Positions 35,929-46,129 of a stretch of DNA of 64,000 nt are shown piece after piece. The notes under the pieces are model-generated. The model was not told the origin of the DNA. It saw only the letters and a list, made by a program, of their open reading frames with translations, and did no database searches. This stretch comes from Nemertoderma westbladi. Taxonomy: Eukaryota > Xenacoelomorpha > Nemertodermatida > Nemertodermatidae. Every line of letters starts with the position of its first letter. The stretch's first letter is position 1. A program made the translations under genes and the position numbers. The stretch covers positions 26,759 through 90,758 of the forward strand of contig JAUCBJ010001232.1 of the NCBI GenBank assembly GCA_032718475.1. Reading direction: 5' to 3'.

Positions 35929-37049
35929 GTAAAGGCTTTTGCGGAATTGGCCGGTTATTTTCCCCGTAAAGTACTCTGTAGTTGGTTTAACAGGCATAAA
36001 AGGCCGTGTCCTTACTGTACTGGTGTTTTAGAGGACATAAAAGCCATTTCTTCTGTATGTGTACTTTAGCGGACATAATTAGTAATTCTATGACGCAATA
36101 CGCCGAATCCTCTTGAAACAGTGTAGCTACCATGACGACGGCTAACAGCTGATATTGCCACGTAGAACATCTCTTTGTTCTTTGTTCTCTCTTTGTCCGG
36201 TCGACCAATCAGAGCGTTTTTTGACTCTGTGTTGAAGGTTGTATATAGAAACTCGTGGAGTTGAGTCAGTATGTGATTTTGCCCAGAGCCTAAGAACACC
36301 GGCTTTGGAACCTCCGTGTTTCAGTCTTTAGCTCAACATTAGTAGGCTTAATTATAGAACGTATATCTGTTATCTCACTTAACATACATACCATACCAAA
36401 TCATAACATTACTCACATAACTTAACTTAACATTATATTTGGAATACTGATAAATAATCAGACACCCCAATCTTCTTGATATACTAAAGGTTAGAGAGAC
36501 CGGATACATATAACGATTGCGACTTACATTAAGTGGTTTGAAGTGAATCTAATGCTATTTCATAGGCCCTACATAAATTATCTGTTGTTCTCCTTATATG
36601 TGACTAAAATTAGTGAAGGTCGGCAGATTAGTGTGCAGCATTGTGCCATATTGTGTATAATTGTGATTGATAACAAAGCATCTCCTAAAGAATGCGCCAT
36701 ATACGTGAATCTATAGCCATTCCGTTGTGTCTAGTTTAAGTCATAACTCTGTTTACATATTTAGAGCGCCACGTCCTAAAGGAACTGTTAATATTTCCCG
36801 AAAGTGAATAATATTTGTCAGAGATTATATATTACGATCAGTCGAATAATACAGTAGGCTTACACCGCAATCAAGTTAAGCTTCCGAATCCAGTCTCCCA
36901 GGTATATCCAGCGGGTGAATGGTTGCGCATAGACTGGCTTCAGCTAATGTAGTGTATCAAATACTTGTCATAGGCTAAAGACGATCTATCATCTAAAAGA
37001 CATCCCAATTTGGCAGGTTAAACTGCTAAAGGTCTTAAAAGCGCAAACA
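35929..37049 (+). repeat. 5' LTR of the BEL/Pao element
   Basis: 1121 bp, starting TGTAAAGGC and ending GCGCAAACA. It is 49 bp shorter than the 3' LTR because of one deletion, or an insertion in the other copy, after CTTAACTTAACAT near 36430. A CCAAT and TATATAG pair marks the probable promoter. Confidence 0.95.
36205..36248 (+). promoter_or_regulatory. Probable LTR promoter (CCAAT and TATA boxes)
   Basis: CCAAT at 36205-36209 is followed 33 bp later by TATATAG at 36242-36248, with an initiator-like GAGTCAGT about 15 bp further on. The identical arrangement is in the 3' LTR (TATATAG at 56347-56353). Position and spacing suit a polymerase II promoter; transcription is not shown. Confidence 0.5.
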
Positions 37050-37330
37050 ATAACAGATATTGCTTCTAGATTGCGGCGTAGGCAATCAAGTCGAAAGTAC
37101 CGGTCGACCGGTAACCTGTAGGCCTGACTGCCTGATCACCCGGACCGGTACCTACAGCAGTACAGGTACAGCAGTATTATTCGATTTTGATAATTGTATA
37201 CCGGCAGGCTGTTTAAGAGATTAGGGACTGTACACCCCTTGTTTCTTTTGGAGCTTACTTATTTCTGTCAGTTTTATTCATTTGTAGGCCAGTATTGAGC
37301 AGAAGGCGTGTAAGCCTACTCAGATTGTAC

Positions 37331-37917
37331 AGATAATTTGTAGGCTGGACTGTTGTCTAACTGTTGTTAAGTCTGAACGGATTGCAGTGTGTGTAGAGCA
37401 TCTGTCCGATAAAGTGCTAGTTAGGAACGTAAGGGCTTCAAGTGCTGTGAGGTAAACCCCCTTTGAAAGAATAAGTTGTACTACTAGGTTAGAGCGCATA
37501 CTAACTAATCATTTCGGAGTCTGCATATACTGTAGTTTATTTAGGCTTGATAGTAGTCTGCCAGCGTTTGGTCTGTATTTTGTTTGTGTAGTTTGTACGG
37601 GTAGCGTAATATTTCTTACTTAGATAATTTGTAGGCTGGATTTTGCCTAACTGTTGTTAGGTCTGAGGAGATTTCGGTGTGTGTTGAGTGTATGTCCGAT
37701 AAAGTGCCAGTTGGGAACGTAGGGGCTTCCAGTGCTGTGAGGTAAACCCCCTTTGAAAGAATAAGTCGTACTACTCGGTTAGAACGTATACTAACTAACC
37801 ATTTCGGAGTCTGCATATACCGTAGTTTGTTTAGGCTTGATAGTAGTCTGTCAGTATTTGGTCTGCATTTTGTTTGAGTAGTCTGTACGCGTAGCGCAAT
37901 ATTTATTATTCAGAGTT
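37331..37917 (+). repeat. 291-bp tandem duplication in the BEL leader
   Basis: Copies start AGATAATTTGTAGGCTGG at 37331 and 37622. They share GTAAACCCCCTTTGAAAG, CATTTCGGAGTCTGCATAT and other blocks, and differ at scattered bases, so the duplication predates this insertion. Confidence 0.9.
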
Positions 37918-38904
37918 TATGCGATTATTCGCAACATTCATATCCCCAAGTTTATTCCTACAGTAATTGTGCTTGTTATACATACCGTTATAGTTAAACT
38001 AACCCTGGTACTACATCAGGGCTGCTTGGCGTAGGTAAAGACTGGAGATTTTGTGCTCTGGTCACTCCGGCAGATACCGTGGTTCTTTTAGCTGTTCAAG
38101 TATTTTTAACTACTGATTATTTGTTGTACAAGTACTTGTACCTAATTTAGGGTTTAGCATACAGTGCTTTCCGAAGGTAATTAGTGTGTAGGCAGTGTAT
38201 TTGTGTTGTAAAGTGGTTAATAGGCACGTTGGTTCTGGTAGACCGCGGTAATTAACCTCTAGGTAGGGACACTCCATGATACATAACGTAGTACTTATAA
38301 CGATACGGCTATAAGTCGTCAGACGGTGGTATTTTCCTATCTGGACAACGCAGTATATTTACTACTACTTATTATTTCAAATACCGTAGTACCCTGTCCT
38401 TTGTAATAACCAGATTTCTAACCCTTTGTTAGGCTGGTTTGTAGATTCCCTGTAAAATTACCCTAAAAATTCGTATTTGTAATTTTTGTGTTTATTTAGA
38501 GATTGTAATCTCACCCCGAACTGTATGTAATTTGTAGTATTAAGTAACTTAGGTAAATTAGAATTATTTGTTTTAGTGTCCAACAAGTAGCACTTCACTG
38601 AGAGCGCACAGCTTCTGTGTAGTGACTCCCCCCAGAAATAATAACATTTATTTCAAATATTGACAAAACCCATTTTAACGGGTATATATATATTATAAAT
38701 CAACTCAAACGATTTATAAATAGTAGGCCTGCCATACAACAATTAGGTCTCAATATCAGTTGGACTACTGCTCATATAACGGTAATCAAGTAAAGCAAAG
38801 TAACCAAGTAATCCCTAAAAATTCAGAAATTCAATTATTTAAAATAATTGACATACCGGTATTTACCATAGGCTTATTATATTTATTTCTATAAATTTTA
38901 GGCT

Positions 38905-39235
38905 GAAATTATACCGGTATTCTGTAATTAATTCTAGTCTGTAATTATACTTATATATATACATTATAAGTGTAAGCTGTATACCGGTATTCACGATAGG
39001 CCTATTATATATTTATAAATTTAGGCTGAAATTATACCGGTATTCTGTAATTAATTCTAGTTCATAATTATACTTATATATACTATAAGTGTAAGCTGCA
39101 TACCGGTATTCACGATAGGCCTATTATATATTTATATATATTTGTGCTGAAATTACCTACCGGTATTCTGTGACAAACCTAGTCTGTAATAATACTTATA
39201 TATACTATAAGCATACCGGTATTCTAATATATTAT
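38905..39235 (+). repeat. ~125-bp tandem repeat in the BEL leader
   Basis: Two to three diverged copies contain ATACCGGTATTCTGTAATT, TACTTATATATA and TATAAGTGTAAGCTG, then GATAGGCCTATTATATAT. Confidence 0.85.
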
Positions 39236-39358
39236 ATATATATCACGCTACACTGAGTAGCAGTATCGGTAATTAATTACTAGGCTAACGGCGATACTGA
39301 ATTACTAGACTTGCTTAAACTGTAATATAGCAGTAGGCATTCAACTGTACAAACCAAC

Positions 39359-39548
39359 ATGTCTGACACAAAGCAAAACCTGTCAGACAGTCTCCTAGAT
39401 ACAACCATCTGTGACCCAGACAGGAATGTGGAACGTGTAGGACCGAAGTTCAACTCACCTCCTACTGTAAGAAAGATCATCCCTCCCGTAGTAATATCAG
39501 ACCCTATGCTAGTCCAACATCGTAGGTCTATCATAGGCACTCGAGCTC
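39359..39548 (+). pseudogene. BEL/Pao gag, first segment
   Basis: The ATG at 39359 opens MSDTKQNLSDSLLD and the frame runs to the LINE target site ACTCGAGCTC (39539-39548). The frame resumes in the same register after the second copy of that site at 43305, so this is the Gag N-terminus cut off by the LINE. Read on into the LINE it gives a spurious 99-codon ORF. Gag would form the internal particle that packages element RNA. This segment alone has no recognised domain; assignment rests on the frame continuity. Confidence 0.7.
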
Positions 39549-42500
39549 TACTACTAGGATCGGCATGCTGCATTGCAGCTGCATTTTTAAGAATGCTGTG
39601 CCGGCTTGTCAACAAAATTGCACCGCCACAACTCCCTATCACCCATGACATTTGCTAGATCATCCGCATCTTCAAGGCCAGTGTCCTTTAAGATGCGTCT
39701 CAAGAAAGTCATGGGCTGTCCACCATGCTTATTCACTCCATGAGGCTGCCAAAGTACAAGATTATGCACTGGCTGGTCCTCACGGCGAAAGCAATGTCCT
39801 GCAAAGCGGAGGCGATTTTGTTCTAGTGTCAAGCTTGGGGCAACCAATGAGACACCTCCAATGTTATATAGTGTCTGGTTGGAGATGTGTGCATTGTACT
39901 TGACACAATGTACCCGGCGTAGCATTCTTGTGAATGTGCCATCCAGAGATTTGGTGTCCTCAGCAGTTAGAGCCCAGCATGGACTCCCGTAGAGGAGTAC
40001 TGGAACTACTGCTGCTCTAAATAATCGGACCTTAAGTTTCCGATTAATTCTAGGTGACTTCCAAATCCTGGAAAGCCTATTCAAGGCTGCCCATGCCTTT
40101 CCCTTACGTATTCGAAGGTCCTCACCTGACTTCCGGATCCATGATCCCAGGTAACAGAAGTCGTCCACATGCTCAAGCATACCATCCTTTGAGCTTATGC
40201 TCATCCGATCAGAGACTTGCTGAGGATTTTCAAAGTTAACTGTCAGAATTTTGGTCTTTCTGGAGTTAATAAAAAGACCAACACTAGAAGCAGCATGTTC
40301 TAATGAGCTGAGGAGCCGCTGGGCTCCCTCTAATGATTCTGAGAGTACTCCTAAGTCATCAGCAAAGTCTAGATCAGTTAGGTACTTGGCAGGATTTCCT
40401 CGACTTCTGGAGCCAGTAGGTGGAGTTATCATCACCCCATCATCATTATGATGATCTAAGGACATGCGTAGAACATAGTCAACCACAATAATGAACAAGA
40501 ATGGTGCAAGTGTGTCTCCTTGGAGGACGCCCCATAACACTTCAAATGGTTCTGTGTCACCGTCAACAGTAGACACAAATGTTGTCGAACCATCGTATAC
40601 TGATCTGATTGCTGCAATAATTTCATCAGGAATCCCATATAATGAAAGTATGCTGAACATACGTGAGCGAGAGACTGAATCAAAGGCCTTGAAGAAGTCA
40701 ACAAAGATAACAGCCAGATGCCTGTCTTTCTTTTTTGATAACTCTTCAATTATCCTTCTAAGTGCCAAAATGGGCTCCATGGTCCCACGACCTTTACGGA
40801 ACCCATTCTGATTTCCACGTAGCAGTCTCTCAATGGGATCCCTGATGCGATTTAATAGAATTCTATTGTATAGTTTTGCAGCAATCGAGATCAATGAGAT
40901 TCCCCGAAAAGAACCATAGAGTGTTAGGTTGCCCTTCTTGGGAACTGGCACCAACTTATTTGTTTTCATTTCTTGTGGGACTCTTGTTGTACGGTACATG
41001 TCTACTATGATGGGATAGATGAGCTTTAAACACTCAGGTATTTTAAAGACCTCAGGGGGAACACCATCTACTCCACTGGCACGATTGGTCTTAATGCTCT
41101 TTGCAGCAGCCTTCACTTCTGCAAAGGAGATATCGCCAATGGGAATATCTGGGAGTACAGACTCAGACACTTTTACTTCAATAAAGTTATCAGGCAATAC
41201 CCTGTCATTATTGAGGAGCTTTTCAAAGTGGGCTTTCCAACCATTGAGGCGATCGGCTGGTGATTCAGCCTTAACCTTGGTGGTTGGTTGGCTTTTCCGC
41301 CCAGTAAGCAGATTGATCGATTTCCATGCCTGGGATGATTGCCTGCTGTCGTCAGCATCATTGATGGCATCAACCTGTTGGTTTATTAGCTCCTGTAGAT
41401 TAACAGAGTACTGCCTGTTCAGGGACCTAGATGCAGCTTTAACTGCATTCTTGGCCGCTGTAGTCTGTTTGAGTCGGGACTCTTTCTGCGCCTTATGAAG
41501 GTCATTTCGGCACTTCTGAATTTTGTTGTCAGTCCAGGGGGCCCTTTTCCTGTTTCGAGGGTATACAGGAACTGTTTCTGCAGCTGCTAACTTAACTGCT
41601 TCTGTAAAGGCAGTATAGCCCTCACAGTGATCTGCCGCCTCAGAGGCAAGAGCCTCATACCTGTTGCTCAGCTGTAGTGTGAAGCTGGATCTCACACTTG
41701 GCTGTTGCAACAGAGAGGACCAGTCATGCCGTGGCAAGGCAGATTTCGTTGTTCTGCTAGCACGCAGACTAAGTCTTACCTTGGCCACAATAAGGCGGTG
41801 ATCACTGGAGAAGGGTCGAAGTGTAGATGCATTACAGTCTTGTATAGAGCTCCTGTATTTCCTACGAAACAGAATATGGTCTATCTGGGACTTGTTACCA
41901 CTGGGTCCACTATGAGTCCATAGCTTTCCAGTTCGCTTCTTGAACTGGGTTCCAGCCGAAAACAATCCATTTCCAGAGATAAAATCCTGAAGATGGACAG
42001 AATTTCGGTTAACACTATTGCTATAGACCCAGGGCGATGTAGGTGATTGATGCAGACTTGCATTAAAGTCTCCCAGGAATGTTAAGAATGCATGCTGATC
42101 CACTCCATCAGTTGCTGCTTGTAGATTGTGGTAGAAATTTTCCACCTCCTCTACAGGGGCAACACTAGTTGGAGAGTAGCACACAATCAGAACCACCTTA
42201 GGAAACTTCTTAGCCAGTCTTCCAGAACATGAGAAGTGGCAACGGATGATGCGGTTAGAGATTTGGTCTATTTTGTCCAATGCTGCATGTGCAGTTGGAT
42301 TCATCAATAGACCAATACCACCATTGCCACTATCATCTGCTGACGCGAGGGCGAGTCGCCAACCGCCCCCCATGTCCTTAATCAGAACCTCATCAGTCTG
42401 TCCAGTCTGCATTCGGTGCTCTTGAACACCCACTGCGCTAAGAGAAAGCTTATCTGCCAATGCAGTCAGCTCACCTTTTCGCATTGGGGACCCGAGTGTT

Positions 42501-43304
42501 AGGGTGTTTACTGAGGCTAGTCTAGTGACTTGCCTCAGATTCACCAATGGCTTTGTTGGTCGGGGTGGAACGTGATAGTAGCCTCCAACTCCAGAATCCC
42601 CCTCCCCCCTCACAATCTGGCCTCCCTGTGACCCAGGGTTTGGGCCAGAAAAGTCATCAGGAAGGGGACTCAAAGATTTGTTTGCCGCTCTCTCTCCAGT
42701 AGGGGGTGAGACAGGCAGCCGGTCAGGAGATAACTGACGCCTGTGAGGCCGATTGTGTCCAGTCATTGCACTGGCCTCTAGTGGCTGGACCTCAGCATTA
42801 CTAATGTAATCCATATTGGGGGTTGGGGGGGTGCTTTTTTGCCGAGTCAGCTCTCGGGGCAAATACCACACCCTGGTTTGCCATTCCACAGGGTGGGTGT
42901 CGCAGTGGAGTCAGATATGAGGCCCATCACCCATATCTACTCTGGCGTACATGACCCACCATTGGCTGTTGCAGCTCATCTGCTGGGTCATGCCCTGTAC
43001 CCTTGCTGCCAGGTGCAGGTCGCAGTGAAGTGCCCTCAGAGTGGACATGAGAACACTCTACTCCTAACCAGCCATTGGTAGATCACCATCTGCCTGGTCA
43101 GGCCATATACCCCTGCAGCCAAGTATATGGGTCCTTAATCCAGGACCAAGGGCGTCCTTATCCCAGAACGAAGGGGGTCCTAGTTACAGGACCAGATTTG
43201 CCCTAGTAAGAGGGTCTATGCAGCTACAGGTGGCACCTCCTTTATGCTGCATGGAGGTGGCAAGTTTTCTTGATCAATGACCTAGAATACCTGACCTGAC
43301 CTGA
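39549..43304 (-). mobile_element. Full-length RTE-like LINE nested in gag
   Basis: A 3756-bp minus-strand insertion is flanked by a perfect 10-bp target duplication ACTCGAGCTC (39539-39548 and 43305-43314). It contains one intact long ORF and a ~415-bp 5' region, and ends on its 3' side in a short TAGTAGTA tail rather than poly(A). The intact ORF and perfect duplication show a recent insertion. Confidence 0.92.
39587..42889 (-). CDS. LINE polyprotein: AP endonuclease and reverse transcriptase, 1100 aa
   Basis: One uninterrupted ORF with the layout of an APE-type LINE. After a ~110-residue Pro/Ser-rich leader comes an apurinic endonuclease-like domain (LSAVGVQEHRM, GNGGIGLLMN, FLGDFNASLH, QIDHILFRR and the C-terminal SSDHRLIVAKV). 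The reverse transcriptase follows, with FRGISLISIAAKLYNRIL, NGFRKGRGT, motif A VIFVDFFKAFDSVSR, motif B GVLQGDTLAPFLF and motif C FADDLGV, all with catalytic residues present. A C-terminal region has LLYGSPCWALT and LRFAGHCFRRED. It nicks target DNA and primes reverse transcription of its own RNA. The single ORF, length and C-terminal motifs suggest the RTE group. The start at 42889 is the first ATG; internal ones are possible. The copy looks coding-competent. Confidence 0.92.
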   Translation of the reverse strand: MEWQTRVWYLPRELTRQKSTPPTPNMDYISNAEVQPLEASAMTGHNRPHRRQLSPDRLPVSPPTGERAANKSLSPLPDDFSGPNPGSQGGQIVRGEGDSGVGGYYHVPPRPTKPLVNLRQVTRLASVNTLTLGSPMRKGELTALADKLSLSAVGVQEHRMQTGQTDEVLIKDMGGGWRLALASADDSGNGGIGLLMNPTAHAALDKIDQISNRIIRCHFSCSGRLAKKFPKVVLIVCYSPTSVAPVEEVENFYHNLQAATDGVDQHAFLTFLGDFNASLHQSPTSPWVYSNSVNRNSVHLQDFISGNGLFSAGTQFKKRTGKLWTHSGPSGNKSQIDHILFRRKYRSSIQDCNASTLRPFSSDHRLIVAKVRLSLRASRTTKSALPRHDWSSLLQQPSVRSSFTLQLSNRYEALASEAADHCEGYTAFTEAVKLAAAETVPVYPRNRKRAPWTDNKIQKCRNDLHKAQKESRLKQTTAAKNAVKAASRSLNRQYSVNLQELINQQVDAINDADDSRQSSQAWKSINLLTGRKSQPTTKVKAESPADRLNGWKAHFEKLLNNDRVLPDNFIEVKVSESVLPDIPIGDISFAEVKAAAKSIKTNRASGVDGVPPEVFKIPECLKLIYPIIVDMYRTTRVPQEMKTNKLVPVPKKGNLTLYGSFRGISLISIAAKLYNRILLNRIRDPIERLLRGNQNGFRKGRGTMEPILALRRIIEELSKKKDRHLAVIFVDFFKAFDSVSRSRMFSILSLYGIPDEIIAAIRSVYDGSTTFVSTVDGDTEPFEVLWGVLQGDTLAPFLFIIVVDYVLRMSLDHHNDDGVMITPPTGSRSRGNPAKYLTDLDFADDLGVLSESLEGAQRLLSSLEHAASSVGLFINSRKTKILTVNFENPQQVSDRMSISSKDGMLEHVDDFCYLGSWIRKSGEDLRIRKGKAWAALNRLSRIWKSPRINRKLKVRLFRAAVVPVLLYGSPCWALTAEDTKSLDGTFTRMLRRVHCVKYNAHISNQTLYNIGGVSLVAPSLTLEQNRLRFAGHCFRREDQPVHNLVLWQPHGVNKHGGQPMTFLRRILKDTGLEDADDLANVMGDRELWRCNFVDKPAQHS

Positions 43305-44657
43305 ACTCGAGCTCAGGTCAAGTGGGACCAAGAAGCAGCGGAACAGCAACAACCCGCGAGCCAAGAACTTATTTCTCAACGGCCCGACAGCTCCAGTAGT
43401 GAGGATACTGTAGAGCTGACACCCGAGCGTGGAGCAAAGATGACGGATGCGGTTTATTCGGATCCCCTTCTCATCCTTCCTGCAGCCATACTCACTAGGT
43501 TATTGATTGCGGTGGAAGAACACCAGATCGATTGGGCGAGAAATAAGCGATCGACTAAAGATAGTTATGCGGGATACACAAGGGAAGAACTGAAGTCAAT
43601 TGTCGAGTCGCAATGGAACTTCCCCGGACCCGGACTCCCGTTTGATTTATCAGAAGCTGCCTGGGAAGACATACACAGGATGGGAGTAACCAAGGAAACC
43701 ATCGATCCAGCTGTGTGGAAGAGGTCCGCAGCCGGATACGCACAGGGATTCTTCAACTCTATGGAGCGATTAAAAGAACAACTGTTTCAACAACCCCAAG
43801 GACCTCAAGAGCAGGGACAGCTGCTTTATCAAGTTAGAGAAAGAATTCTAAGAATCAGACTAATCTTATCTGCCTTTGAGGAGGCTTCGAAAAGAAGACA
43901 AGACACGTCGTTGCAAGTTGCCGTAAAGACTTGGTTACAGCGGGTGAGTCTCCAAGTTCAAAGAACTGCCCCGTGGAAAGCTCAGCTGGAGGAGCGCTCA
44001 ACCCATGGAGAATCAACAGACACTACTTTTTCCCAAGTAGAAAGTGAAGCGACGGCAGAGAAACCGCATAAGAGGGATGCCATTGATATCTATCTGTCAG
44101 ACTATCAGCGTTTTTTAGGAGATGAAGAGTTGAGGAGAAGGTTAGATGGACTTAGCCCTAATAGTGAAGGAACCCAGCGTGTGTTGGACGCCATCGATGT
44201 GGATATGAGAGCGGCGAACCAAGCTAGATTTGATGAACGCCTTCGCCTCACTAGAGTCCAAGAAGAACAAGTGAAGAAAAAACGTATAGAAGACAGAAAG
44301 GCAGCGGCAGTGGCAGCAGCAGTGGCAGCTGCAGAAGCAGAAAGAAAAGCGGCAGTGGCAGAAGCGGAAAGAAAAGCAGCAGTGGCAGAAGCGGAAAGAA
44401 AGGCGGCAGTGGCAGAGGCGGAAAGAAAAGTGGCAGCGGCCGAAGCGGAAAGAAAAGCGGCAGAGGCAGTGGCAGAAGCAGAACGGAGAGCGGCTGAAGA
44501 AATCACCCAATTAGAATTGGAAAACATTCAGGAGAATCAAGACTGCATAAATAAACAGTTAACAGCTAGTAATATGCAGATGATGAATCGATCTACTCCC
44601 AAAAGACAGGGATATACATCATCTGAGGAAGGCGATACCACCGATACTGAAGGCAAA
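43305..44657 (+). pseudogene. BEL/Pao gag, middle segment with coiled coil
   Basis: The frame resumes after the LINE target duplication (ACT CGA GCT CAG) and stays open through the ATG at 43440 to the second LINE insertion at 44658. Features include a basic/acidic helical region (PGLPFDLSEAAWEDIH; LKEQLFQQPQGPQEQGQL) and a striking alanine-rich coiled coil of EAERKAAVA heptad-like repeats around 44300-44490. The region probably serves Gag multimerisation. No enzymatic motif is seen. The coiled coil is encoded by a GCAGAAGCGGAAAGAAAAGC-type tandem repeat. Confidence 0.72.
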
Positions 44658-45824
44658 GGTAAGTATGTTGCCGTGGCGTTCCTCGACCTCAGCAAGGCCT
44701 TTAACTCTCTCAGACATGATACTTTACTAAAAGAGCTCGATTCATTAGGATTTAATTCAACGGCTTTAAAATTAATTAAAAATTACCTCTCAGACCGCAA
44801 ACAGAAAGTTAAAATCGGAAACATTTCTTCGACATATTTGACCGAAAAAAGGGGTGTCCCTCAAGGTACCCTAATGGGGCCTTTAATGTACACACTCTAT
44901 ACTAACACTATGCCATCTCTAGTAACTAAAAATACGTCCATGGTACAATACGCTGACGACACAGCCATATATATATCAGGAAAAGATCCGGTCTACTTAG
45001 CAAGCGAATTAAAAAACATCATACATAATATTTCAAACATTTTCCAGGCATACAGTCTTCAAGTTAATCCAGATAAAACAGAACTTTTACTTCTACATCC
45101 ACATAAAAATATAGACAATAATATTCCAAAAATAAAAATTAAATTAAACGAAGAATGTATAATAGAACAATCGACTAGCGTACGATATTTAGGTATAAAA
45201 ATAGACAATAAACTAGAATGGAAAGAGCAGATTGATTCAGTTATTAGTAAAATGGGTATGGCAATTTCGGGTCTAAGAAAAATTAAAGGGCAATTACCAC
45301 TAAAAACGAAAATTACTTTATATAAAGCATTGGTTTTACCATACCATAATTATTGTTGCCAGCTGCTGTTATCTTTACACAACGAATATGGACACAAAAA
45401 AATACTGTACCGTTTGGAAAAAATGCAGAACTTAGCACTACGTTGCATATTTAGCAAAAAACCAAAAGATTGTTCTGCTACCGAACTTCGCACAAAAGCT
45501 AAAATTCCAACTCTTTATGCATCTCGCGAATACTACGGCATCACCTTTTTACACAAATATTTACTAGGAATAGCAGAACCATTCAAACATCTCGACCTAC
45601 CATTCTTAAAAAATGAAAACAAACAAATAAACCCACGAACATTTAAAATCAAAATGCCAAAAACTAAAAATTATTACGGTCATACATCATTAACATATAA
45701 ATTAATACAAATGTGGAATGAACTACCACAGGCAGTAACTTCCCAATACCAACACTTGAAAGAATTTAATGCAACCCTAAAAAAACATTACCTAACTCAG
45801 TACCACCGGGATGATACAACATAA
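44658..45824 (+). pseudogene. Truncated LINE reverse transcriptase fused in frame to gag
   Basis: It starts at RT motif A (FLDLSKAFNSLRHD), then motif B RGVPQGTLMGPLMYTLY, motif C YADDTAIYIS, VRYLGIKIDNKLEWKEQID, and a normal C-terminal region ending TQYHRDDTT at a stop. The endonuclease and N-terminal RT fingers are missing, so it cannot be autonomous. It forms one 794-codon ORF with upstream gag purely by chance of frame. The clade (CR1/Jockey group) is inferred from motif wording and the poly(A) tail. Confidence 0.82.
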
Positions 45825-46095
45825 CGCAAAAAACAATTACCTTTTTTTCATAGCATCTCGTAAATTGTGTACACTCAGTGATTCATATATTATAATATAA
45901 TTTGTGCAATATCTAGCTAGGGGTGTAGTAATTCATTAGGGATTAGAGTAAGTTTATATACATACTGTAGAACCCAACATTAAATGTCTGGGCGGGCCAG
46001 TCTGACGTATATTCATTATTACCAGTTACCTTGTGTAACTGCCTGTTTTTGTGCAATTATTGCTAATGATTACACAATGCAGTTTGAATATGAAT

Positions 46096-46127
<32 letters not shown>
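44658..46127 (+). mobile_element. 5'-truncated CR1/Jockey-like LINE nested in gag
   Basis: The insertion begins inside a reverse transcriptase (AVAFLDLSKAFNSLRHD) and ends in a ~28-base poly(A) at about 46100-46127. The visible target duplication is short and merges with the A tail (AAAGG before and after). Gag frame continues on both sides in the same register, as the insertion is 1470 bp, a multiple of three. The LINE's own TAA at 45822-45824 terminates the fused ORF. Confidence 0.85.

Positions 46128-46129
<2 letters not shown>

Larger units (their letters stand above)
37050..39358 (+). other. 2.3-kb untranslated leader of the BEL/Pao element
   Basis: No ORF is supported between the 5' LTR and the first gag ATG. 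The leader is unusually long and carries a 291-bp tandem duplication and a ~125-bp tandem repeat, listed separately. Several ACCGGTATT words occur. Confidence 0.6.

Noticed and set aside
36066..36299. 77-codon minus-strand ORF present in both LTRs (also 56171-56404) as a conserved gene
   Set aside because: Its conservation is explained by LTR identity. It is antisense to the probable LTR promoter and has no recognised domain.
44105..44527. Minus-strand Ala/Ser/Phe-rich ORF
   Set aside because: Shadow of the gag coiled-coil repeat read on the opposite strand.
45984..46127. ATG at 45984 as the start of a 750-codon gene
   Set aside because: That start lies in the 3' end and poly(A) tail of the inserted LINE. 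The natural gag frame enters at 46128 from the segment ending at 44657.
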